Source: Seonamhaeicola sp.
Lineage (GTDB): Bacteria > Bacteroidota > Bacteroidia > Flavobacteriales > Flavobacteriaceae
Assembly: GCF_028281565.1 (NCBI RefSeq)
Contig: NZ_JANQJQ010000041.1
Coordinates: 124,001-188,000, forward strand
Reading direction: 5' to 3'
Length of the DNA: 64,000 bases
The notes under the pieces: generated by a model
Databases searched by the model: none
Told to the model about the DNA's origin: nothing
The model's input: the letters and a program-made list of their open reading frames with translations, nothing else
Shown here: one piece after another, positions 9,324 to 18,661 of the stretch
How positions within the stretch are numbered: the first letter of the stretch is position 1
Layout: each line of letters starts with the position of its first letter
Position numbers and translations under genes: made by a program

Positions 9324-10739
9324 ATGAAAAAACTATTGGTCTTAGTCTTGTTAAGCGTTGGTTGCGCCAGTGCCACTAAAGAAAAAGTTTTTAATATCAA
9401 AGATTATGGTGCTAAAGTAGATGGCAAAACAATAAATACTGAAGCCATTCAGGAAGCCATTGATGCCTGTAGTAAAGCGGGTGGAGGTACCGTACTTATT
9501 AGTGAGGGCTCGTATTTGTCAGGTACTATTTTATTAAAAGATAACGTCGACTTAAAGATTGAAGAGGGTGCTACGCTTTTAGCCAGTCTCAACCCTAATG
9601 ATTTTCCACCTGTAGAACCATTTATTGATGCTACCGGACAGTTTAGAGGGCAATGCCTTGTAGGTGTTATTGACGCGAAAAATGTGTCAATCACAGGTAA
9701 AGGGACCATAGATGGTCAAGGAAAAATGTTTGCTCCCAAAGTCCTTAAAGAACGAATCAAAAAATTAGGGATTAAGCTTAAAGAGCCAGATTTAAGTGGT
9801 TTATTAACCGATACTAACCAATACGTTAGCAAAACAGTTAAAACAAATAACAGGCCTTTCTTAGTTCGTGTGGTCCGATCAAAAAATATAAAATTGACCG
9901 ATATTAATCTCAGACAACCTGCGGCTTGGACCTTGCACTTCTTTCAAACGCACCATTTTGAAGTTGACGGTATTAGTATTTATAGTCATGCGAATAAAAA
10001 CAATGATGCCATTGATATTGATTCAAGTACCCATGGCGTTATTAAAAACTGTACACTAGATTCTGGAGATGATGCCATTTGCTTTAAGTCTACCAGCCCA
10101 GAACCAACCACCAATGTTGAGGTGTACGATTGTAAACTAAGTAGCCATTGGGGAGCCATTAAGTTTGGAACGGAGTCTATGGGAGATTTTAGGGATATTG
10201 TTGTTAGAGACTGCTTTATCCATGACACCAAAGGAGGCGGCATTAAGGTACTGAGTGCGGATGGTGCTAAGGTAGAAAATATCCTTATTGAGGATATCAA
10301 GATGGAAAATGTTGAAATGCCAATCTTTATTAGACTTTGTGAAAGGCGCTTGGTCTATAGAAATGCCAAAAGAAAGCCAACGGGCAGTATTAATAATGTC
10401 ACCATTAGAAATATTGAAGCTAAAGTTAGTGATAGGGATTCATTGAGGATGCCAGTGAGTACCGGATTTTATTTTTCAGGAACCCCAGACCACTTATTGG
10501 GGAAAATCAATATTGAAAATGTAAAAGTGGATTTACCAGGTGGCGCTACTTCAGAAGATGCTAAAAGAGTGGTTCCCGAAAATATTACCGAATATCCTGA
10601 GTTCACCAAATTAGGGCCTACTCCAGCTTACGGATTATTTGCAAGACATATTAAAAATCTAAGCATTAAAGATGTTTCTTTCTCATTACGTGATGAAGAC
10701 GCGAGAGAAGAAATCGTTGAAATAAACACCAATAAATAA
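9324..10739 (+). CDS. GH28 polygalacturonase-family glycoside hydrolase, probable lipoprotein
   Basis: This 471-residue right-handed beta-helix protein starts with a lipoprotein-like signal (LLSVGC, Cys14). It opens with the pectate-lyase-superfamily segment FNIKDYGAKVDG and shows GH28 active-site blocks in order: NND at 226-228 (family NTD), SGDD at 247-250, SSHWG near 273-277 (family GHG, His kept) and GGGIKV (family RIK, Arg replaced). GH28 enzymes invert alpha-galacturonide or rhamnogalacturonan links, so its presence among galactan enzymes is unexpected and may mean another uronic-acid-like link. The 236-bp gap before it contains a TACTTTTG sequence (9245-9252) matching the Bacteroidetes -7 element, without a good -33 element. 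A sulfatase follows 13 nt later. Confidence 0.88.
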   Translation: MKKLLVLVLLSVGCASATKEKVFNIKDYGAKVDGKTINTEAIQEAIDACSKAGGGTVLISEGSYLSGTILLKDNVDLKIEEGATLLASLNPNDFPPVEPFIDATGQFRGQCLVGVIDAKNVSITGKGTIDGQGKMFAPKVLKERIKKLGIKLKEPDLSGLLTDTNQYVSKTVKTNNRPFLVRVVRSKNIKLTDINLRQPAAWTLHFFQTHHFEVDGISIYSHANKNNDAIDIDSSTHGVIKNCTLDSGDDAICFKSTSPEPTTNVEVYDCKLSSHWGAIKFGTESMGDFRDIVVRDCFIHDTKGGGIKVLSADGAKVENILIEDIKMENVEMPIFIRLCERRLVYRNAKRKPTGSINNVTIRNIEAKVSDRDSLRMPVSTGFYFSGTPDHLLGKINIENVKVDLPGGATSEDAKRVVPENITEYPEFTKLGPTPAYGLFARHIKNLSIKDVSFSLRDEDAREEIVEINTNK

Positions 10740-10752
10740 TTAAAAAAACAAC

Positions 10753-12165
10753 ATGCGAAGCATCAAACAACTTATACAAATCACATTATTATGCTGCTCC
10801 ATACTTTGTGTGGCCCAAAAAAATGAAAGCCCCAATATCATTATTATAATTTCAGATGATCAGGGCTGGGGAGATGTTGGTTTTAATGGAGGTACAGATA
10901 TTCCAACAACCAACTTGGATCAATTAGCCAAAGAGGGCGTTGTTTTCAGTCAGGGTTACGCCTCCCATCCATACTGTAGTCCTAGTAGAGCAGGCTTGTT
11001 ATCTGGTAGATATCAGCAAAGATTCGGGCATGAAAACAATCCTGAAAATATCCATCAAGGAGAAGATACCGTTATTGGCTTGCCAACGAGTGAGTTGATG
11101 ATTTCAGAACTGTTACAACAAAACAACTATCAAACCTGCGCCATTGGAAAATGGCATTTAGGGAACGCCAGTAAATACTTGCCAATAAATAGAGGTTTTG
11201 ATGATTGGTATGGCTTTAGTGGCGGCGGTCTGAATTATTGGGGAAAAACCAAGGCGGATAAGAAAGAATTAGGAGTAAAAAGAAATGGAAAATTAGTGCC
11301 AGAGAGTGAACTCACTTACCTAACTGATGACTTTAGTAAGGAGGCTGTAAAATACATTGATGAATACACAAAAAACGATAAGCCATTTTTTATGTACTTA
11401 GCTTATAATGCACCTCATGCGCCTATTCAGGCGACCAAAGAATATACAAATATGGTAAGCCATATTGAATACGGAGATAGAGCGGCTTATGCTGCTATGG
11501 TTGTTGGAATGGATGTGGGGATAGGTAAAGTAATTAATAAATTAAAAGAAACGGGGGCATATGAAAATACCTTAATTTTCTTTTACAGTGATAACGGTGG
11601 GCATTCCCATGGTGCCAGTAGTGCGCCATATAGGGGACATAAAGGTATGCTGTTTGAAGGAGGTATTAGAGAGCCTTTCTTAATCTCGTGGCCCAAAAAA
11701 ATCAAGGGGAATCGAGTTTACGAAAAACCTATTATAGCCTTGGATATTTTCCCAACTATTCTATCGGCGGCAAATATTAAAAAACCTAAAACCAAAGAAA
11801 TCGACGGTGTAGATTTAATGCCAATTTTAGAAAACAATGATAAAACACTTCAAGAAAGAACCTTGTACTGGCGTTACTCTAATGGTGAAGGTTACGCCGT
11901 TAGAGACAAAAACTACAAATTCATACGATCCTATTACAAAAAAGCTTCTTTCCTGTTTGATATGGATAAGGATGAGTTAGAACAACACAACATCTTGGAT
12001 CAACATCCTGAAATTGCAAAAAGACTTCAGGAAAAGTACGAGCAATGGTCTAGAGATAATATAACGCCTTTATGGCCAGACGAGCACTTAGCTAATTGCG
12101 ATAGGGAAGAAGGAAAACGTCAAGCCTTTATAGATAAGGCTATTTCCGGAGACAAAAACAAATAA
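10753..12165 (+). CDS. S1-family sulfatase, exported
   Basis: This 470-residue protein has a signal peptide ending near CVAQ. It has the ISDDQGWGDVG metal site, formylglycine motif C75-S-P-S-R with AGLLSGRYQQRFG, the IGKWHLG block and YSDNGGHSHG. The pattern resembles N-acetylgalactosamine-6-sulfatase-like or galactose-sulfatase-like S1 members; that comparison is from memory of the family and does not fix the substrate. It lies 13 nt after the GH28 gene, so the two are likely co-translated, and 97 nt before the next sulfatase. It groups loosely with the 12263 sulfatase by its SHP/THP context before the Cys and its shared AYNAPH block. Confidence 0.93.
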   Translation: MRSIKQLIQITLLCCSILCVAQKNESPNIIIIISDDQGWGDVGFNGGTDIPTTNLDQLAKEGVVFSQGYASHPYCSPSRAGLLSGRYQQRFGHENNPENIHQGEDTVIGLPTSELMISELLQQNNYQTCAIGKWHLGNASKYLPINRGFDDWYGFSGGGLNYWGKTKADKKELGVKRNGKLVPESELTYLTDDFSKEAVKYIDEYTKNDKPFFMYLAYNAPHAPIQATKEYTNMVSHIEYGDRAAYAAMVVGMDVGIGKVINKLKETGAYENTLIFFYSDNGGHSHGASSAPYRGHKGMLFEGGIREPFLISWPKKIKGNRVYEKPIIALDIFPTILSAANIKKPKTKEIDGVDLMPILENNDKTLQERTLYWRYSNGEGYAVRDKNYKFIRSYYKKASFLFDMDKDELEQHNILDQHPEIAKRLQEKYEQWSRDNITPLWPDEHLANCDREEGKRQAFIDKAISGDKNK

Positions 12166-12262
12166 CAGAGCTAGAAACTCCCAATTATCAAATTTAAAAT
12201 AGTAATTACGATTACGTTCCACCTGTTTAAAAATGACATTATTTCCAAAAACATAAAAACAA

Positions 12263-13774
12263 ATGATTCACATTATGAGAAGACACTATGTACTGATTAT
12301 TTTTCTATGCCTTTTAGCCTTTCAAGGTATTAATGCCCAAGACAAAGCTGGTAGGTTGAGCGAGTCGAAGCCCAATATAATAGTTATTCTAGCAGACGAT
12401 TTAGGATACAAAGATGTAGGGTTTACAGGTTCTAAAGAAATATTCACGCCTAACCTAGACAAACTAGCTAATAACGGCGTGATTTTTAAGAACGGCTATG
12501 TTACCCATCCATTTTGCGGGCCTTCAAGAGCAGGATTGGTCACAGGTAGATACCAGGCAAGATTTGGATTGGAAATCAATTTGACCAATTCGCCTTTCGA
12601 TATGTATAATGGTTTGCCTAAAACAGAACAAACCTTTGCAAAACGTTTGCAAAAATCTGGATATAAAACAGGGATTATTGGCAAGTGGCATTTGGGAGGC
12701 TCATATGGGTTCCACCCAAATAGAAGAGGATTCGACTATTTCTATGGCTTTGTTTCGGGTGGGCATAATTACTTTCCAGAACTCACCGAAAAGTACAGGC
12801 CCTTAATTGGTAAAAAAGGAGATCCGCTTTATGCAGCCAATGAAGGCACCAAGCAACCTTTAACGAGAAATGATAAACTTGCAGAGTTTGACGAATACCT
12901 AACAACAGCCTTAAGTAAAGATGCCGCTAGGTTTATAAAGGGAAGTAAGGATCAACCATTTTGTTTGTATTTAGCGTACAATGCACCTCATAAGCCTTTA
13001 GAGGCACCTGAAGATGTTATAGCCAAATACAAACACATCAAGGATCCAAATCGTAGAACTTATGCAGCTATGATTGACGTTATGGATCAAGGTATTGGTA
13101 CTGTTGTGGATGCCTTGAAAAAAACAGGCAAACTTGAAAACACCCTTATTTTCTTTTTATCTGATAATGGGGGACATAGACCAGATAAGAAAGGATACAC
13201 CTTTGCCGATAATGGGCCTTTTAAAGAAGGCAAAGGTAGTATGCATGAAGGTGGTAGCCATGTGCCGTTTATTTTACATTGGCCAGGAGGTAACCTAAAA
13301 ACAGGGGAATTTGATGGCTTGGTATCGGCTTTGGATATTGCGGCTACGGCCGTGGCTTTAGGTAAAGGTGATACTTCTGGAAAACCTTTAGATGGTAAAA
13401 ACTTAATCCCTTACTTAACAGGGGAAAAGTCAGGTTCACCACATGATGCTTTATTCTGGAGAATAGAAACCAACAAAGCTTTTGCCGTACGAACAGAACA
13501 AGCCAAGTTTTTATTGGAAAACTGGGGGAAAGACCCAAACCCTAAATTATACGATATGGAGAAAGATCCGTACGAGTCTACAGATTTATCTAATAAAGCA
13601 AAAAAAACAAGAGCTGAGCTAGCAAAATTATGGAATGATTGGAATAAGGGTAATAAAGCAAACATCTTCTTGCAAGCTGGAAAGTATCAAAAAACCAGAT
13701 TGGAGCTGTATAAAAAACTTTATGAGGATTTGGTAAAAGAAGCTGAAAAGAAAAAAACACTCATTGTTGAGTAA
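12263..13774 (+). CDS. S1-family sulfatase, exported
   Basis: This 503-residue protein has a signal peptide ending near GINAQ; an ATG five codons in (12275) is an alternative start. It has the ILADDLGYKDVG metal site, formylglycine motif C85-G-P-S-R with AGLVTGRYQARFG, IGKWHLGG, and LSDNGGHRPD near the second metal half-site. The C-terminal tail after about residue 440 is rich in Lys and aromatic residues and looks helical. It should be periplasmic and act on sulfate esters of the same glycan as its neighbours. The 29-nt gap to the next sulfatase suggests one mRNA. Confidence 0.93.
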   Translation: MIHIMRRHYVLIIFLCLLAFQGINAQDKAGRLSESKPNIIVILADDLGYKDVGFTGSKEIFTPNLDKLANNGVIFKNGYVTHPFCGPSRAGLVTGRYQARFGLEINLTNSPFDMYNGLPKTEQTFAKRLQKSGYKTGIIGKWHLGGSYGFHPNRRGFDYFYGFVSGGHNYFPELTEKYRPLIGKKGDPLYAANEGTKQPLTRNDKLAEFDEYLTTALSKDAARFIKGSKDQPFCLYLAYNAPHKPLEAPEDVIAKYKHIKDPNRRTYAAMIDVMDQGIGTVVDALKKTGKLENTLIFFLSDNGGHRPDKKGYTFADNGPFKEGKGSMHEGGSHVPFILHWPGGNLKTGEFDGLVSALDIAATAVALGKGDTSGKPLDGKNLIPYLTGEKSGSPHDALFWRIETNKAFAVRTEQAKFLLENWGKDPNPKLYDMEKDPYESTDLSNKAKKTRAELAKLWNDWNKGNKANIFLQAGKYQKTRLELYKKLYEDLVKEAEKKKTLIVE

Positions 13775-13803
13775 AATATCGGTGACTTAATAAAGGGATA
13801 AAA

Positions 13804-15201
13804 ATGAATACATCACTATTAAAGCTTTCAATGTTGCTTGCGCTTACAAGCTTGGTAGCCGTGGCTCAAAGCAAACAAACCAATATTTTGGTCATTTTAA
13901 CAGATGACTTGGGCTACTCCACAACTAGTGCTTTTGCAAATCAAAAGAACGTAAGAATAGAGACGCCCAATATTGACCGAATTGCCAATGAAGGGGCAAA
14001 ATTCACCAACGGATATGTCACCGCTAACGTATGTGGACCTTCAAGGTCTGGCTTATTAACGGGTAAGTACCAACAAAGATTTGGAGTGTATGCCAACCTT
14101 GATACCCAAAAAGGTCCTGGGGTTCCTGGTTCAGAAAAAGTAATGCATACCTATTTTAAGGAAGCAGGATATAGAACTGCGGCTATAGGAAAATGGCATA
14201 TTGGAACAAAACAAAAAGGACAACATCCATTAGATCGAGGCATAGATACCTATTATGGTTTTAATAGCGCTCAAACCGATTATTTTAATTCCCCTATACT
14301 ATTTAATGGCAAGGAGAAAGTTAAAAAACACGATTACCTAACATTTCAATTTACAGAAGAGGCCATTAAATTCATAGAACAAGATAAAAAGACACCCTTC
14401 TTTATGTATTTAGCATACAACGCCGTACACAGCCCTATGCAAGCACCTAAAGCCTATATTGAAAAATATTCAAAACAAGGATTCCCTGGTAGTGAAGCTA
14501 AACAAATGGCCATGGTCGAGGCTTTGGATGAAAGTATTGGAAAGCTATTGAATACACTTGAAAAAAACAATTTAGATAAAAACACATTAATCTTCTTTAT
14601 GAGTGATAATGGTGGTTTGCCCGGATGGTGGATTGGTAATAATGCCCCCTGGAAAGGATTTAAAAGAGAACAATGGGAAGGTGGATACCACGTACAATTT
14701 ATGATGAAATGGCCCGGAAAAATTCCTGCTGGTCAAGTACGTTCAGAAATGGTGTTTTCTTTAGATGTACTGACCACCAGTTTAGCAGCTGCCAATATTG
14801 AAAAACCTAAAAACACTGCGCTCGATGGTAAAAATATTCTACCCGTATTCAAGAGTAAAAAGAAAAAAGAAATCCATGAGTGTCTATTCTGGGCAGGTAC
14901 CCATGTCGCAAGAAAAGCAGGTGGTAAGGAGAACATTAAAAAATTGCCATATAAAAAATCAGATGCCCCAGCAGCTTGGTCCGTTAGAACGGGAAAATGG
15001 AAATTGGTTCAAATGATGGAATATGGAAATGCCAAACTTTATGATTTAGATAAAGACCCTGCCGAAAACAATGATGTTTATAAGGACAATCCAAAAATTG
15101 TGAAACAATTATCTAAAGAATTCGCTAATTGGTTTAAAGATTTGGCAGAACCTTTTGAATGGAATAAAAAATATTATAACGAATTAAAGCAAATACAATA
15201 A
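13804..15201 (+). CDS. S1-family sulfatase, exported (paralogue of 3509-4915)
   Basis: This 465-residue protein has a signal peptide ending near AVAQ. It has the LTDDLGYST metal site, formylglycine motif C77-G-P-S-R with SGLLTGKYQQRFG, the IGKWHIG block and MSDNGG. It matches the sulfatase at 3509-4915 over the full length, including the same DTQKGPGVPGSEK-type segment and the WKGFKREQWEGG segment. The pair is best explained by duplication, with later divergence in the C-terminal third. It is the last gene before a Rho-independent-type terminator at 15209, so it likely ends the first sulfatase transcript. Confidence 0.94.
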   Translation: MNTSLLKLSMLLALTSLVAVAQSKQTNILVILTDDLGYSTTSAFANQKNVRIETPNIDRIANEGAKFTNGYVTANVCGPSRSGLLTGKYQQRFGVYANLDTQKGPGVPGSEKVMHTYFKEAGYRTAAIGKWHIGTKQKGQHPLDRGIDTYYGFNSAQTDYFNSPILFNGKEKVKKHDYLTFQFTEEAIKFIEQDKKTPFFMYLAYNAVHSPMQAPKAYIEKYSKQGFPGSEAKQMAMVEALDESIGKLLNTLEKNNLDKNTLIFFMSDNGGLPGWWIGNNAPWKGFKREQWEGGYHVQFMMKWPGKIPAGQVRSEMVFSLDVLTTSLAAANIEKPKNTALDGKNILPVFKSKKKKEIHECLFWAGTHVARKAGGKENIKKLPYKKSDAPAAWSVRTGKWKLVQMMEYGNAKLYDLDKDPAENNDVYKDNPKIVKQLSKEFANWFKDLAEPFEWNKKYYNELKQIQ

Positions 15202-15208
15202 TTGATAG

Positions 15209-15253
15209 ACACCCTTTATTTATGAAACTTTTAAAGATTGTGAGGGTGTTTTT
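15209..15253 (+). terminator. Rho-independent-type terminator
   Basis: ACACCCT at 15209-15215 pairs with AGGGTGT at 15243-15249, and the right arm runs into a T-tract. It begins 8 nt after the sulfatase stop codon. The loop is long (27 nt), with an inner AAACTTTT/AAAG segment that may pair further. It separates the 3509-15201 gene train from the next sulfatase. Confidence 0.65.
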
Positions 15254-15381
15254 AGTAATGAAGTCAATCTTGTAAAAATATATTCTTTACAAAACCTATT
15301 TGTGATATTTTTAAATTCTTTTGTGGCGTTTCTTCTTAGGTATAATAAGGAAATTTGCTTTACTCAAGTAAATTTTTAGAT

Positions 15382-16932
15382 ATGAAGATGAAAACCTGTT
15401 TCTCCGCTTTACTTTTAGTCCTTTTTACTTTAGGACTTATAAGTGCGCAAAACCCCTCTAACGCAAAACCAAACATTATAGTTGTATTGGCAGATGATGT
15501 AGGTGTTGGTGACATTTCAAAATATAGAAGATTACACAATCCTAAAATCATTATTGAAACACCAAATATTGATAAGTTAGCCGAAAACGGCATGATGTTT
15601 ACCAATGCCCATGCGCCGGCGGCTTTATGTGCTACGTCCAGGTATTCCATCATGACCGGGAATTATAATTATCGTAGTCCGTTACCATGGGGCGTTTGGG
15701 GTGGCTATTCCAAAGGTGTTTTTACTGAAGAGACGCTAACCCTGGGCAGATTGATGAAAAATGCCAATTACAATACCGCTTTTATTGGAAAATGGCATTT
15801 AGGAACAGGTTTTAGGGATAAAAGAAACCCTGAAGAAATCTACAACCCAAAATCAGATAAAGATAAATTCAGTATTAATGTGGATATTACAAAAATTGTA
15901 AGTGATGGCCCTATGCAAAATGGTTTTGATTATAGTTTTAATTTACCATCAGGAATTCAAAATGTACCTTATGCAGCTTACGAAAATGATGAATGGTACC
16001 CTTTAAATAAACATTCTTTGATAGGAATTATAGATAAGGAGTACGCTAACAGACATGGTTTTACCTTTGATAAGAAAGAAGGTTACGGAGATTCCATGTG
16101 GCAGCCTAGCGAAATAGGACCACTTATAGCCAATAAAGCTGTGAAATTTATTAAGGATAACTCCAATAAGGATAAGCCGTTCTTTATGTATTACTGTTCT
16201 CAGGCAGTTCATGGTCCGCATGCTGCACCAGAAGAAATTGACGGAATAAAGATAAAAGGAACCACACCATCAAAACATCTAGATATGGTTAAGGAGTTGG
16301 ATGTTCAAATAAAAATGTTAGTAGATGAATTAAAGCGACAAGGTGTTTATGAAAATACCGTATTCATCTTTACTTCTGATAACGGCGGACTCCATATAGA
16401 CGGAGATACTTGGAATGCCAGACACGAGTCCAGTGACATTTATAGAGGATGTAAAAATGATCCTTATGAGGGCGGGAGCAGAGTGCCATTCATCGTGTCC
16501 TGGCCTATTAAAATTAAAGGGCAAACTAAATCCGATGTACCGGTATTGGGAACTGATATCTTGGCAACCATTGCGGCCATTTCGGAAACCAAAATTGAAA
16601 AAGGCCAGGCTTTAGATTCCTATAATTTATTGCCTTTCCTTAGTCAAAGTAAAAGAACCAAATCACGTGCTCACATCATGCTACAAGGAGGTTCTCATAA
16701 AGAAGTGATGATTATTAAAGACGGTTGGAAATTAATCATTCAGGTAGATAAAAAAGATAAAACCAATAAAACACGAACGCCTATAGCTTTGTTCAATTTA
16801 AATAAAAACATTTGGGAACATGAGGAATTCAATTATATCAATAATCCAAAATATATAAAAAAAGTAAAGAGTCTTCTTGAATTATACAGTGATACAAGGG
16901 ATAGTGGCGTGTTCACTGGAGCTCATTTTTAA
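15382..16932 (+). CDS. S1-family sulfatase with non-canonical C-A-T-S-R site
   Basis: The frame is open from a TTG at 15355, but the ATG at 15382 directly precedes a clean signal peptide (MKMKTCFSALLLVLFTLG, cleavage near ISAQ), so I start there; 516 residues. It has the VLADDVGVGD metal site, FIGKWHLG and TSDNGGLH. The formylglycine site is C83-A-T-S-R (TGT GCT ACG TCC AGG), where position three is Thr rather than Pro or Ala. The downstream YSIMTGNYNYRS segment is typical of a known S1 group. Whether a maturase converts this Cys is a real question. It lies alone between a terminator and the GH29 gene. Confidence 0.9.
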   Translation: MKMKTCFSALLLVLFTLGLISAQNPSNAKPNIIVVLADDVGVGDISKYRRLHNPKIIIETPNIDKLAENGMMFTNAHAPAALCATSRYSIMTGNYNYRSPLPWGVWGGYSKGVFTEETLTLGRLMKNANYNTAFIGKWHLGTGFRDKRNPEEIYNPKSDKDKFSINVDITKIVSDGPMQNGFDYSFNLPSGIQNVPYAAYENDEWYPLNKHSLIGIIDKEYANRHGFTFDKKEGYGDSMWQPSEIGPLIANKAVKFIKDNSNKDKPFFMYYCSQAVHGPHAAPEEIDGIKIKGTTPSKHLDMVKELDVQIKMLVDELKRQGVYENTVFIFTSDNGGLHIDGDTWNARHESSDIYRGCKNDPYEGGSRVPFIVSWPIKIKGQTKSDVPVLGTDILATIAAISETKIEKGQALDSYNLLPFLSQSKRTKSRAHIMLQGGSHKEVMIIKDGWKLIIQVDKKDKTNKTRTPIALFNLNKNIWEHEEFNYINNPKYIKKVKSLLELYSDTRDSGVFTGAHF

Positions 16933-17012
16933 GTAAAAAAGCCTATTTAACCTATTTGTTATAGTTTTTGAATCTTTTGTCACATTCCAATTAAAGAGAA
17001 TTCAACAATTTT

Positions 17013-17030
17013 GTTTAAGTCAACTTAAAC
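17013..17030. promoter_or_regulatory. Palindrome GTTTAAGT-CA-ACTTAAAC just upstream of GH29 start
   Basis: Two perfect 8-bp inverted arms (17013-17020 and 17023-17030) are separated by 2 bp and end 7 nt before the ATG at 17038. The position suits an operator or a small hairpin covering the ribosome-binding region. I did not notice another copy of it elsewhere in the window. Confidence 0.45.
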
Positions 17031-17037
17031 AGTACAC

Positions 17038-18567
17038 ATGAAATCATTAAAATTGCTTTTAAAATTGTTTGCTTTCCTATTTGTTATAGGGAACCTAACG
17101 GCTCAGGAAAACTACAAACCAACCTGGGAATCTTTAAAAAAACACAGAGCCGTACCCCAGTGGTTCGCTAACGCCAAACTGGGTGTGTACTTTCATTGGG
17201 GGGTGTACTCGGTACCGGCTACAGATGGCGAATGGTATCCTCGTTGGATGTATGTTCCGGACCGTGACCCTAACCTTTGGGGAGGCAAAGTATATAAAAA
17301 GCACCGCGAGCATTACGGGGAAGACTTCCATTATCATGATTTTATTCCTATGTGGAAAGCCCCTAAGTTTGATGCCAAAGAATGGGTAGATATGTTTGAA
17401 GGGATGGGGGCTAAATTCATTGGGTCTATTGCAGAACATCACGATGGTTTTTCCCTCTGGAATAGTGAGGTGAATGAATGGAATTCAGTAGGTATGGGAC
17501 CGGGAATTGATGTAGTAAAAGCCATTGGGGACGAAACCCAAAAAAGAGGCCTGAAGTTTATGGCGACCTTTCACCACGGGTTTCATAACATGTTCTATCC
17601 TAAACCTAATCAATCCTACTTACGTCCGGTAACCATAAATAAATACAATTACGTATACGAAAATTGTGAAGTGCCTCAAGACGAAAAATACAGGAACCTG
17701 TATTGTAACATGGATTATGCCGAAGCTCAGGATTTATGGCTAGGAAAGCTTAATGAGGTGATCGATGCCCATTGTCCGGATTATATCTGGATGGATTTCG
17801 GACAACGATTTATAACGGAAGATTATAGAAAGCAGTTCTTAGTAAACTATTTTAATAAGGCTAAAGCCGAAAACAAAGAAGTAGTTGTGAATACTAAGGG
17901 GGATTTCTTTCCAACGGAATTGGCGGTAGTGAATGTAGAACGTGCCACTATGGAAGACATCACTTCAGAAGTTTGGATTACCGATTTCATTTTGGGAAGC
18001 AGCTGGTGTTACAATAAAGAAAAAAGAACCGCTATAGATCCTGCCCAGGCTATTAGAATGTTAGCTGAGGTGGTTAGTAAAAATGGTGTGATGCTATTGT
18101 CTGCCGGCCCTATGGCAGATGGCACTATACCCGAAGAACAAGTAAAAGCCATGGAGGGTATTGGGGCCTGGATGAAACTGTATGGAGAATCCATTTATGA
18201 TACCAAACCGTTTGTAACCTTTGGTGAAGGTATCACCGTTTTAAAACGAGATGAGGCCGATGCCTGGAATGAATATGGAGCCATTAAAAAAGGATTGAAC
18301 CAGTTAAATGCTTCAGATATCAGGTACACTCGAAAAGGAGATGTGGTATACGCCATTCAACTCGGGTGGAATGAAAAAGAACCGGAAAGAACCTTGGGAG
18401 TTTTTGCCAATAAAGCCAAAGATTTAAAAATTAAATCTGTTTCAGTGTTAGGAAGTAAAGAGAAAATCAAATGGAAAAAAACTAAAGAAGGCTTACTTTT
18501 AAGACAGCCAAAACAAAAACCTGCGGAAGCTGACAAAGCTTTAGTTTATAAAATTGTGACAAAATAG
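17038..18567 (+). CDS. GH29 alpha-L-fucosidase-like glycoside hydrolase, exported
   Basis: This 509-residue protein has a signal peptide ending near NLTAQ. The GH29 blocks are PQWFANAKLGVYFHWG near residue 42, AEHHDGFSLW, and PDYIWMDFG, whose Asp is the expected nucleophile. A C-terminal beta-sandwich domain follows, as is usual for the family. It should remove a terminal alpha-L-fucose or alpha-L-galactose residue. A near-perfect palindrome sits just before its start codon, suggesting its own control. A dispersed palindromic repeat fills the gap to the next sulfatase. Base composition and spelling from here to about 22.7 kb look slightly more GC-rich than the 3.5-16.9 kb genes, which hints at a different history. 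Confidence 0.92.
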   Translation: MKSLKLLLKLFAFLFVIGNLTAQENYKPTWESLKKHRAVPQWFANAKLGVYFHWGVYSVPATDGEWYPRWMYVPDRDPNLWGGKVYKKHREHYGEDFHYHDFIPMWKAPKFDAKEWVDMFEGMGAKFIGSIAEHHDGFSLWNSEVNEWNSVGMGPGIDVVKAIGDETQKRGLKFMATFHHGFHNMFYPKPNQSYLRPVTINKYNYVYENCEVPQDEKYRNLYCNMDYAEAQDLWLGKLNEVIDAHCPDYIWMDFGQRFITEDYRKQFLVNYFNKAKAENKEVVVNTKGDFFPTELAVVNVERATMEDITSEVWITDFILGSSWCYNKEKRTAIDPAQAIRMLAEVVSKNGVMLLSAGPMADGTIPEEQVKAMEGIGAWMKLYGESIYDTKPFVTFGEGITVLKRDEADAWNEYGAIKKGLNQLNASDIRYTRKGDVVYAIQLGWNEKEPERTLGVFANKAKDLKIKSVSVLGSKEKIKWKKTKEGLLLRQPKQKPAEADKALVYKIVTK

Positions 18568-18571
18568 TATT

Positions 18572-18635
18572 GTCACCCTGAACTTGTTTCAGGGTCTCAC
18601 TAAAAAAATAGATGCTGAAACGAGTTCAGCATGAC
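18572..18635. repeat. Dispersed palindromic repeat (CCTGAACTTGTTTCAGG type)
   Basis: GTCACCCTGAACTTGTTTCAGGGTCTC is followed by GATGCTGAAACGAGTTCAGCATGAC. Each half is itself a hairpin and the outer GTCA/TGAC ends pair. Related elements occur at 20168, 38925 and 54598 in this window. They lie only between genes, right after a stop codon. Confidence 0.8.
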
Positions 18636-18661
18636 AGGTATTAACGAATTTCAAATAATAA

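Noticed and set aside
15355-15381. TTG start extending the CATSR sulfatase by nine codons
   Set aside because: It would put LYSSKFLD before the signal peptide; the ATG at 15382 is better placed, though an AAGGA sequence upstream of the TTG keeps some doubt.
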